From: Beroe ovata | Lineage: Eukaryota > Ctenophora > Nuda > Beroida > Beroidae | Length of the DNA stretch: 26,575 bases | Direction: 5' to 3' | Assembly: GCA_946803715.1 (NCBI GenBank) | Contig: CAMPET010000047.1 | Span: forward strand, 31,596-58,170 | Shown here: positions 13,101 to 25,100 of the stretch, in pieces | Position numbering within the stretch: position 1 is the stretch's first letter | Layout: every line of letters starts with the position of its first letter | Notes under the pieces: model-generated | What the model saw: the letters and a program-made list of their open reading frames with translations, nothing else | Databases searched by the model: none | What the model was told of the DNA's origin: nothing | Position numbers and translations under genes: made by a program

Positions 13101-16100
13101 TTATCTGGAACTGTTGGTGCTCCCCAATCGGTACTTCTCCCATCACCCAATCAGCTCCCTGAAAGAGAGAGAAATGTGAAGAGGCGGATAATGTTGCCCC
13201 TTTGAACGTGGGATCTATTATAAACGTCAATGATTACTTTCACAGCATCACACAAATACTTACGAATTTCTGTTTAATGGTTATTACAGTAGATACAAGG
13301 CCCTAGTCACACGTGGGCAAAATCAGTTGAAATCAATCCATGTACGTACCTGATCACCAGATTTATGCCACTTGAGGTCTTCCTTCTTGAGGTCAGGATC
13401 ATTGGCATTGGACACGAAGTAGACATCGAGGGACCCCACGTTAGCACCGTTCATATTGTACCAGAACTGCATCTTGCACGTGTGGGAGGAGTGGAGGTAG
13501 GTGTTACTGTAGAGATTGGCCACGTCCCCTTGCACTCGTGGTAGAGAGGACTCGATGTAGAAATAGTGCCCTGGACATAGGGTGGATCAGTTGTATTGGG
13601 CTTGGTTAGGTTGTTGAGCCAGGTGATTTCCCATCGCCGCGCTGCATTTTTGCCACAATTGAGTGATATGAGAATGTCACTGTTTCTATACTCACCAGTA
13701 CTGTTACCAATGGTATGATCAGCAGTTGGTCCAGTGAACCCGCTAGGCGTATTGCCCCTGTATCTGATCCAGTCAAAGTTATCTGTCGGATCCTGTACCC
13801 ATCCACAGATAGAAGCCTGGGAGCGGGTCAGTTAGTATATCACTGGAAATTGGAGAATGTGAAACAGGAAGGAATATAAATGAACGAGTTTTTCATTCTC
13901 TGAAGGGTTACAAATCAATGAAAAACAAGAATATTCCCTGAAGGAATTTCAATCTAGGACACCAAGCATCTCAATCCAGCACCGCGCATACCTCGAAGTC
14001 GCACTCTCCGCAGATTTGCTCGTCCGACCCGTCCTCACAGTCGTCCCTGAAGTCACACACATGGGTGTAGTAGGTACACTGGGGAACCGCACACGAGAAC
14101 TGGTCTGCCCTACACAGCTGCTCAACTGAGAGAGGAGGGGTGAGATGAGGTTATCATAACACTGGGAAACACCAGTGTTCTTATTATCAATGTGAGTACA
14201 TCGTCATATAACTGTCAATCAATGTCACAATCTCGACACACTAACCTCCACAGTTGAGGAACACCAGATCATCAATAGCAATATCACCCTGGTATCCCAG
14301 TCCTATCTCCCCTATAAACTGGAACTGTACGATGGGTGAGGCGCCGAGTGCCACATTTGCCTGCACCCACACATCACCCTGGGATCCGGACAGTTTCCAC
14401 ATGGACTCCGTGCTCAGCACGTCACTCACATAGGTTCTCCGAGTTAGCTAGGGGGGATGGGGTTAAGGGGTTATAATCACGTGTATAGTCACGTGATTCC
14501 ACAAACACGTACAATTTCCACATAATAACAAGTGGGATTTCCGTCTCACCTCCAAGGTGCCAACATGATCGCCCACCATGTGGTACCAGAAACTGACGTT
14601 GCACTGAGTTTCGCTGAGAGTCAGCCACTCTGTCGACAAGATGGCGATCTCACCTCGGGACCGTGGGGCCGAGGATTCGATGTACATGTAGTAACCTGGG
14701 GTAGGGGGGTCAAGGCGTCATATGTAGCGGGATCAATTGAATACACCACAAACTAGGGAAAGTGATGGATTTGACAGCTTAACAAGTCATGGACTAGCAA
14801 TGAGATTAATTAAAAAAGGGGGATCGAAAGAATGATGGATCTGGATAAGTGTGGGACGTGGGTATGATAACGAACCATCCTCCGTGCCGAGGGTGTGGTC
14901 AGTGCTGGGACCAGTGTTGAGAGAAGCGGTGTGTCCCTTCTGTCTGATCCAGTTGAAATCATCGTCCCTCTGCACGTCACGCAGCTTACACAACCCGTCC
15001 TCAAAGTCACAGCTGCCCGCCGGATCTGGGGTATTATGTGTTTCGTCACAGATGAGGGGAGACGTTCATGAGAGCGCTAATCCTAGATAACAAGTCCAAA
15101 AAGCGATTTCCGCCGTATCATTAAAGTAGTTACCTACTGAAAGTTAAGTACCATACTTTAGGAGCTACTGTCTATGAAGTTACTTACTATTAACAGTGAG
15201 CATGGCTCCTTGAGATGTTGCTGTTCCAGATGGGTTGCTAGCAACACACTTGTATGTTCCTGCATCCTTCTTCTCAACGAACATGACAGTCAACGTGTAG
15301 TCGATATCCACTTTATACCTGGCCAGTGTATGACATCAGTGTTGCGGAATAGCAACAATTCCTGCAATATTCCCAGCAATTACTGCTCTCTCTCTAAACC
15401 TCATCAGGATTTGGTTCCCACTTACCCTCCCTGGTTAGGTACAATCTCCTTGTCATTTAGTGTCCATGTGATGGACGGGGTGGGCGAGCCCGTGGCTTTG
15501 CACGAGAATGTCACGTTACTGCCGACCAGCGCGGTCCGTGGCATTGGTTTGACCTTGATCCTCGGCTTTTGTGGGGGCCCTGGGAGAGAGAGATTATTCC
15601 CAGCAACTGTAATGGGGAGTAAAAACCACCAACATCGCCCGACTGCTCAGAAATTCCCAATTCTGTAGAGTCACGCATACCATGATCACAGTTGATGTAG
15701 CTGATATCATCGACAGCCAGATACCCGATAACCGGACCGCCGGATTCCCCCCTCAGCAGCAGCTGGAAGTCAACCCGGGCTCCAACCTTCACTGTGGCCT
15801 TTGTCCAGATCTTACCCTGGTGGATATTAGTTAATCATTTACTGAATCAATGAAATACTCACACTTAACCCTTCACTCAGTGAACCAACACAAAGGGAAA
15901 AGAATCTGAAAATCTAAATCAGAAGAGAAATGCGTTGATCAACTCACAGTCTGTCCGTTTCCCACAGCACTCCACAGCATCTCATCCCCTAGATCATGCA
16001 GGGCATGAACTGAGATATTGCCCACAGAGTTGGTACCCCAGATAGCGTAGTAGAGCTGCATCTTGCAACCGTTATCAGACGACGCAAAGTTGGGGGAGAT

Positions 16101-19100
16101 CAGAGCGACGGAGTCTGTTCTCTTGTACTTGATGGTGGGCATCTGGATGTAGTATCCACCTGAAGCAGAAGTGTAGAACATTTGTGGCATTACTCATGCG
16201 GCATAAACTCTGTCCACAGTGGACTCATGAGTCATGGTTAGTAGACAGCCGTCTTGTAGATGGTCTACTAGACGGATTATTGGTGGACTGATGAATGGCT
16301 CGTGCCATATGAACCCCCAGACTATCATAATAACCCACCATCCACACCGGGGTTGGTGTGCTCCTTGAATCCATCCTGTCCCTGTGTCCTCTCCCAGACT
16401 CCCTGAGTTCCGTTAGTGACAGGTGTCCAGCCGTTCATATCGTCATCAAATGAGCCAGCACCTGGGATTGTGACGAGGTTATCCCTATGAACATTGTGTT
16501 GTTTATGTATGGATGGAACTCCCTAGCAACTGATGGACCAATGGTTTGAGACAAGTGGTCTATATCCGCCCTGTATGATGAGAGATGAACTCACCACATG
16601 CAGCCTCATCCTCGCCGTAGCCACACTGTTTGGTGAAGTCACACACTTGCGAAGCACTGAGACACGAGCCGGTGGGGCAGGTGAACTGGTTCTTCAGACA
16701 ATACGGCGTCACCGAGCACCCGCTCAGGATGAGATCGTCCACAGCTATCACCGAGTTGAAGTTCTTGCTGGAGGTCACCTTGATCTGGAACATGAGGGTG
16801 CTCCGCACACCTATCTCCTTGGCTAGGGCGATACCTTTCCAGCCGTTACCTTCTGGTGTCCTGAAACAGTAAATTGCATTCAATATTTATAGTTTTCTAG
16901 AAAATTCATCCATGAGCGAAGGCAACAAGTTGTTGATAAAGGAGCAGACTGCAGATCACTCACTTTGACCAGATTTCCTTCCACTTGGGAGCAGCAGATG
17001 CCATATCCCTGACACTGACACTGATAGGTCCAGCAGTACCGTTGAGATGGTAGTAAAACTGCATTTTGCACGTGGCTGAACCACTGTCATACTTAACCCG
17101 ATAGAGAGGAGATGTGATGGTAGCAGACATGTCAGCCGAGGGGGAATCAGTCTGTAGAGCAAGGATATAACCTGTTCGAAAAAAACAGTGAGTGAGTTAT
17201 GATCACTTACAATTATTCAGGAAACATTTATCGTTTCCCTACGGAGTTTTGTCTCTCATCTCCTCGTTACCTTTGCCGTTGATAGTATGATCACTCAGTC
17301 CCGAATCTTTGGTTCGGAGGAAGTAGAATGACGGTTTATAGCTGAGGGAGAGACCACAGAGGTTCTCCTCAAAGTCACACGACCCCACAGCAATGGTTAG
17401 GGTTGCTGTGGCGGTGTCCTCGCTAAATCCATTGCTGATCTTCACCGTGTACGTTCCTGTGTCCTCAGCAGCGGTTCCGGTTATGCTCAGTGTTCCTGAG
17501 TGGGACAAAGTGTGAGAACAACAGAATACTTTGAGTGCCTGATGATCAGGGTGTTTATCAGTCTTGCTCTTACCATCCATATCAACTTTGTATCTGTCTG
17601 TCGGTATCGGCTGTCCGTCCTTAGTCCACGTGACATAAGCCAGTGGGGCTCCGCTGTACTGTACCGTGAACTTGACATTGGTGTCCACTCCCACAGTTTG
17701 GGACGCAGGAGTGATGGAGTTGATGGTCAGGTTACCGCTCGGTCCCACAGCACAGTTAGAGAACTTGATATCGTCCAGGGCAATGTCTCCCTGACTGCCG
17801 AGACCCTTGGTGGCCGTCCACTGCACGTAGAAGTTCCTGATGTGGCCCACAGCCACGGAGTCAAACATCCAGTCCGTCCCCTGCTCACCCTCCTTCTTCC
17901 ACACAGACTTGCTCGCTGCGAAACAGGTGTAAGCATCACGTGTACACGTGTACACAAATCACGCTGTCTGGCAGAGTAGTGTACTACTATCTGCCTCACC
18001 ACGTCAGTTTGATGACATCACGTGTCAAAGGACACATGACAGTAAGTGTGTCAAAACAAGCTAAACTCACTTCCGTCCTCGTAGAAGATGGACAGGTCTA
18101 GGGATCCGATGTTCTGTCCCTTCATGTGGTAGTAGAAGTTGATCTTACAGTTGGCATTGCTCTCCATGAAAACTGGGCTGGTGAGATAGCCCTGTTCTCC
18201 CTGTCTAACCCCGAGATGGGCTTCGAACAGCATGTAGAAACCTGTGGGAACGCGCGCGGGGTTAAGGCCTGCATCACAAGTTATACGAGTTACTCTGACT
18301 ACAAAATGTATCTAGATTCCTCTCAAAACTCCACACAGCTCACTGCGCTTCTTCACGTACCAGATGGTTTACTGGTGGTATGGTCCACTGACGGTCCAGT
18401 CCCGTTGGTGAAGGTCGACCCCCTAAAGCGGGCCCACAGTCGGTAGTCCTCAGGGGAAGTCCACCCGCAGTAGTGGTCCTCAAAGTCGCAGTTACCACAG
18501 CTGTTCTCATCTGAGTTATCACCGCAGTCGTCGTAGAAGTTGCACACTTTGTATGGTGTGATGCACCTGAGGGAGGGGAAGAGTTCATAAACACGTGGGT
18601 CAGGGAGTTGGGGGAAGTCAGACCACATCTCATTTCATGGAGTTTGACAGTTTGACAGCTCAACACATACTTGGGAACAGAGAGACACATGAAGTCCTTG
18701 TCATTACAGAGAGGCGTGATATGACACGTCCTGACGGCAATGTCATCAATGGCAATGTCACCGTTGTAACTCGCACCCCGAGTGCCCACAAACATGAACC
18801 TAGCCGCGTCCTGCTCATTGATAGTGTAGTTACTCTGGAACCACTGGTCACCCTGGTCATCGCTCTTGGATACAATCGTGGAGTTGCCTGACGAGGGGAG
18901 GTGTGGAGTTATATGGGGACGGAGTCAATGAAATGTTTCCCTAGTGGGAGATAATCTGCCAATTCCACATCCCCCCTAGTCTCTCGCTCTACTCTCCCAC
19001 TCACCCTGAGCTGTTTTCATGACGACCTCCAGGGATCCAACATCTGACCCGTACATGTGGTACCAGAAACTGAGTGAACAGTTAAACCCAGCGTAGTGAC

Positions 19101-22100
19101 CTGTGATATGTGCGGTTGTGACGGGTTGATTAGTCCAAGTGCTATATCATTACCAACGGGAATCAGTATCCATGACATCTTACTCGGCTGTACCTGAAGA
19201 CGGGTTCTCAGTCTTTATCCATGGACTAGTCAGGATGGCTTTATCCTCCGGTATTCGAGGGAAGGAAGTCTCGATGTAGACAAAGTGACCGAATGTCTCA
19301 TTGAACGTGTGATCGAATCCTGGTCCGGTCTCCCAACTAGGCGTGGTACCCTGTATCCTTGTCCAATCGAAGTTGTCCTCATGCTGCTGATTCAGGTAAT
19401 TACACATGTCGTTTTCAAAGGAGCAGTCAGCAGGACCATAGAAGTTGCCAGGACTGCAGTCTAGAAGCTGGATGTCGTCTATTGCTATGTCACCGAAGTA
19501 GGTACCGACTGAAGCTGAGAACACGACTTGGAAATCGTTGTGTGCCCCCAGTGTGACAGCTGTCTCAAACCAGGCATCACCACTGTTACCCGTGTGAGAC
19601 CAGTACACCTTGGACTGCTGTGTCTCGGTGGAGTACACACTCACCTGAAGGGAGGGGAGATGTGTCACGCCATGACCTCCTTGTGACACAGAGCTGATAC
19701 GAATGTGTAGTGTGTTGTGTGGGGATCAGTGACACACGTGAAACAGAATTAGGAACAAAAACAGAGCTAATTCTTGTCCGGAGATCAATTCGTTCCCCCA
19801 TAGGTACAAACCTCTAGATCGCCAATTCCACTCCCGAACATATGATAGGCGAAGGTGAGCCTGCACTTGGGGGCAGAACCCTTGAAAAGAGGGGTTCGCA
19901 GCTCCGCCTTGTCTCCCTTAGTCTGGGGGTAGGATGTCTCGATGTAGACATAGTGTCCGGAGTCACTCAGCGTAGTGTGGTCGGTGGTCGGACCGGTGTT
20001 AGAGGTTCCCGTGTTCCCTGTCTGTCTCGTCCAGTCAAAGTCGTCATACTCGGACTGCGTGAGACCACACATGCCGGTCTCGAAATCACAGGTTCCTGAT
20101 CATTGGGGACGATGTGTTTTCACGATGTCATTCATTGACAATATCGAGACGTGTACTTTGTAGATGTTTGTGGAACATGGTAAACGTACCACAGCTAGCT
20201 TCATCTGAACCGTCTCTGCACTGTGGAATGAAGTCACACAGCTCAGACTTGTGTATACACTGCAATCCCCCGCAGGTAAAGGCATCTTCAGCACAGAGTG
20301 GTGCGAGTGTACACCCGTGGAATGAGATGTCGTCTAGGGCAATGTCACCCGTGTAGTGATCACCTCGAACACCTGACAATGAGAGGGAGGGGATGTCACA
20401 GCTAAATAGAGTGTCATAAGCATGGCACACACAGAGTGTTTATGTGCCTAGCCTGACGAACACGGCGGAGATCTTTGCTATACGGCATGTTAAACAAGGA
20501 ATCGAAACCGTGAGGTTCCGTACAGACCACTCTGTCACAGACGTTGATAGCCTAATCACATTAGGAACTTCGTGAAGAACCCCTGGTCCTACATGAATTC
20601 ACATAAGTGTGAGAAATGAACAATACCGCGCTTACCCTCAAACATTAGCTGGAATTTAGACATCTTGGGCAGGTCATATGTGGCTTCGAGCCAGCTGTTC
20701 CCCTGATTCTTACTCTTCGACCATATCTGGAAAAGAGGATTATGTTCTATTGTACTATTTCCACATTCACATTCCTCATATCAAATCAAATACATAGGTA
20801 TTGGTTGGGAAGGAATTGCGCTAATAGGAACTTCCAATAGCTTCTATGGATCCAGTTGTCTCAACATACCACGAATGATCCAGAAGAGTTGGTCAGATGG
20901 AGATTCAAATCACCAATTCCACTCCCGTACATGTGGTACCAGAACTTGAGTTTACACTGACCGTCCACTTTGAAGGCGGGGGACATGAGTATTGCCTTGT
21001 CACCCGGCACTCGAGGTGTGGACGTCTCGATAAACATGTAGGAACCTAGCGTGGGGAGAGTTGTGTGATAACATATCGCAAAATACCAGCCACAGTTTGT
21101 GCATAATTACAGGGTGCGCCTCCGGCACTGTTCTTGAATATGGAGGTAACTTACCTTTGGGTGATCCCCTGGTGTGATCATTCCTCGGACCAGTGTTCCC
21201 TGTCCCGGTATATCCCTGATGTCTGGTCCAGTCGAACTGGTCCGCCTGGTGGTCCTCCCAACCACAGACACCACCCTCGAAGTTGCAGTCTCCGTAAGCC
21301 AGCTCACACCCGTCTTCATCACTACCATCAAAACAGTCGTTCTCCTCGTAATTACAGAACAGTCCGGCATTGATGCACTGACCATTCTTACACGCCCGCT
21401 CACCTGTGTGATAGATGGTCAGTGATCTCACCTAGTGGGGTCTCACTACTTGGAGTCCAAGAATCTGTGGAATAGTGGTTCCGAGATGGTGGACAAATTG
21501 TCGGAGGCTAAAACTCACCAGCAGGACAAACTTCAGTGAGGTTTCTTTTGAAGCAGTGAATACCAGATGGTGTCAGGGTGTCGTCATAACAACAGTCAGC
21601 TTTCAGACAGGTGCTCTGGGAGACTCCACTGTTTCCAGGGAAACAGTCAATCCGGTTGGAATCGTCTCCTGGTGGATACGAAAATAATATATGAATGTGG
21701 ATATCAGGCAATTATATACATCTCGCATTATCGTATGACCTCCATCTCACACCCCTATTCACAAATCAATACCATCATTTGGTACATCACAATGACACCC
21801 TAAATCCTCACCTTGACACCCGTCACTGAGTTCGCAGCCACACAGTCTCCGCGATGCAGCATAGCTACCCGAGCAGGGTACACTGTCAGGAACATTGACA
21901 TACCCAATACACTGCTGGTAGTACTGGTCACGGGGATCATCCCGATATGCGGGCTCGTCCCTGCGGGGGATTCAGATTAGACGTGAAGAGAGATTTAAAA
22001 TTAGTATAACAAAACAACGGAGAAGTGGTGAATCGTTACTGATGATATATCACTGATGAGTGATGATCCATAATATCACATTGTCACAAAATAACATTGC

Positions 22101-25100
22101 AAAACAACAGAAAAACTGAAACACGCGTGGGAAACACATGCGACGCACAAGCGAAACAACAGCAGACTGCTGATATGCCTGACTAATTCCCAACTCACGG
22201 GTATTTGTAAGCCCTGCTGTTTCCCCGACACCTTATACCAAGATCTCGGAACTTCTGATAGCTGTCTCCTGTTTCCACCTTACCGGTGCACACCATCTGG
22301 TTATTCTTGCACACCGTGTCGCAGTCCTCTCCTCTCTCCCCCACAAAGTAGAGGTTGCTCGCCTCAGCGGTACACCTATAGGCAGTGCGACACATTGTCA
22401 TTCTCTGAGTAAACATAGTGCCCTCAACGCTATAATCACTGTGTCATTATACTCTGCGTTTTATTCCTCAAGAGCTGTTGAAAATAACCATAATGTGATC
22501 ACTGTGTCATAGAATTTTAAAAGAATTGTCAAAGAATTTTTTTTCAAGAATCAAGGAATAAATGTTCCTCTAAACAATCCTGATGAACAATCCTGATGAA
22601 TCAGCAGCAGTATACCTGTTAAAGTGTATGTCATCCAGTGCAATGTCTCCCTTCCCAGTACTACCGATTGTACCCTTGAACGTGACCACTGCCTGGTGCT
22701 TCTCCCCCACAAAGATCCCGGCGTATCTCCACCCGTCACCGCTATCACCAGTCTGTGACCAGGCCTCCACTTGTCCAGAGGTGTCAGTCACGTATACCTG
22801 AGACAAGAGAGAGTGAGAGAGAGGTGTCAATGTGTGGAATCCGTCTTTCCTCACTTTGATTGTTCTGTTGGGATTTGTTGGAAGACGTAAGGCGTCAAAA
22901 AAGAAGAAGCTGTCTTCAAGATTCACGTTAAATGAAGAACGTTATTCCATTAAGTTCGCAAATCAGAGGAGCACTTGAGAAATTCGGCCATCAACATTAC
23001 ATTACTCAAAAACATGATGTTTCTTACCTGGAGTTTTCCTGACCCAGTACCCTTCATGTTGTACCAGAAGGTTATGGTACAGAGAGGACCAGTGTTCTCA
23101 ATGGTGTGGGATACCAGGGTCCCAATCCTGCCTCTGTACCCAGCAGTGGCGTTCAACAACATGTAGTTGCCCAGAGCGTTTCCTGGGATATGGGAATTCA
23201 AATTACTGACGATTTTACTACTTCTCCAGCAACAAAATTCTCCAGACATTCTCCACTGATTTATGGAGTAACTTATGGTCACATTGATCGAGAAGTGGTA
23301 TTTGACACTTGTATTTCCCTTACCGAGCGTATGATCGTAGGCGGGTCCTGTCTCAGGAGGATTGCTCGGTCCCCTGTGTCTCACCCATTGGAATGTGCTG
23401 GGTGAGGTCCATGTACACAGTCCGAACTCGAAGTTGCAGGAACCATCTATAGGGGGTTTATAAAATAGTCAAGGATTAGATTGGCTTAGAGGGACTTATG
23501 TCAAATATTAACAACGATTCTGGGTGTGAGTGACAATTGACCCCCTGACAACAGTACTGTAATTGCAGGGGGTCAACTGTCGCACTAGGGATTGTGAATG
23601 TGTGGTTACTCTGTGTGTGCTGTGTATGCCTCAGTGAACTTCTGTGCAGTGTGCATCGGTGTTTTAATCATGATTGAATATTGGTTGCTACCAACCTTGT
23701 CCAAACATGTAGACATCGTTGGCATAGTATCCGCCCCTGCCATTAACACACAGATCAGAGACACCATACTTGTTGTAATCAGTGCCCACATCCCTTCCAG
23801 AGTAGCAATACCCACCGTTTTGCAGTGCAAATGCCTGACAGCATGCATTGGTTCAATGAATGAAATTTTGAACCAAAATGAATGAAAATTTTGGAAAAGG
23901 GTCATAAGATTTGTAGATGTGTCCATTGTGTCCATCAATAAGGGGATGTCTAATGCACGTCCATTAACGTCCATTAGACATTCCGCTCATTATGAAAATT
24001 TGGTAGTTTTGTCCATTGCACACCAGTGGACACAATGGCCACAATTTGTGCATTTTCGATGTCTAATGGACATGTTCAATGGACACAATGGACATCGATC
24101 TTGTGCATCTGGGTGGACACAATGGACACATCTACAAGTCTTCCCTTGTTGATGGACATCAAACTGGTATTCTAGTCTAATGGACACAATGGGCAAACAT
24201 TGATCAATGGACACAATGGACATAGTGTGGCCAAAACACATGTACATTAGACACACTTGATACATTATGTCTACTGAACACAGAATGCCCACTGAACATA
24301 ATATGGCTAATAGACGGATTATGCCCATTGGATTCAATATGTCTACTGGGCACAGCATGTCTACTGGACACAGCCTGTCCATTGGACAAAATATGGCCAT
24401 TGGACTAAATATGCACATATGAATCAATATGTACGAATCAATATACAAATCAATATGTCTATTGAACACACAATTTGGTATTCTGTCCAACATATTATGT
24501 CCAGTGGACATGTTGTGTCCAATGGACGTCTAATGGACAAAAATCTACAAATCTTATCACCCTTTTGCCAAAATTTTGAGGGGGAATAAAGTTCTACCTA
24601 CGTGCTTCGGATAGTAATGGACTGTTTTGAGAATAGGATAATGTTAAGTATATCTATAATATCATCAAAAATAGAAATAAATGAAACAAAAATGTAACTC
24701 AAACAAAAGATCCCTTCACAGAAGGAAGGCTCCTCTTTAGAATACTCTTCTTCTTCTCTTGATCAGGTGAAGTAGGCAGAGACCTGGGTCGTCTCATCTT
24801 CCTCAGGAATGTCTTGCCACGTGTCAAATTCCTCCTCAGTTTACGTCCCAGAGTGGCATTCTTCTCATTCCCCGATGTAGCTCGTGATACACGTGTAACT
24901 TGCAGCTCCTCAGCAGCTGATTTCCCCGTGAGAGTACGGGCAGGTGGTGGGGAGGTGGGAGTTATCACGGGTGGGGAGGGAAGTTGGGCTACTGCTGTAG
25001 GTGGGTCTGTGGTGTAACAGAGGGTGGGACTGAGGACTGGACCCACAATAGAGGGGGACGTGGGTGGGAGAGTCCCCGCACTGGACTTCTCGTAGTCGGT

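Noticed and set aside
23990-24511. Long minus-strand frame rich in MCP, MDI, CPVD-like repeats
   Set aside because: It is the translation of the TGGACACAATGG repeat element, not a protein.
24590-24630. Mini-exon candidate (AAACAG acceptor, GTAGGT donor) near 24,600 supplying the first half of the lectin-like module
   Set aside because: Exon 25867-26003 supplies that half in the right phase and with matching motifs, so the mini-exon is unnecessary.
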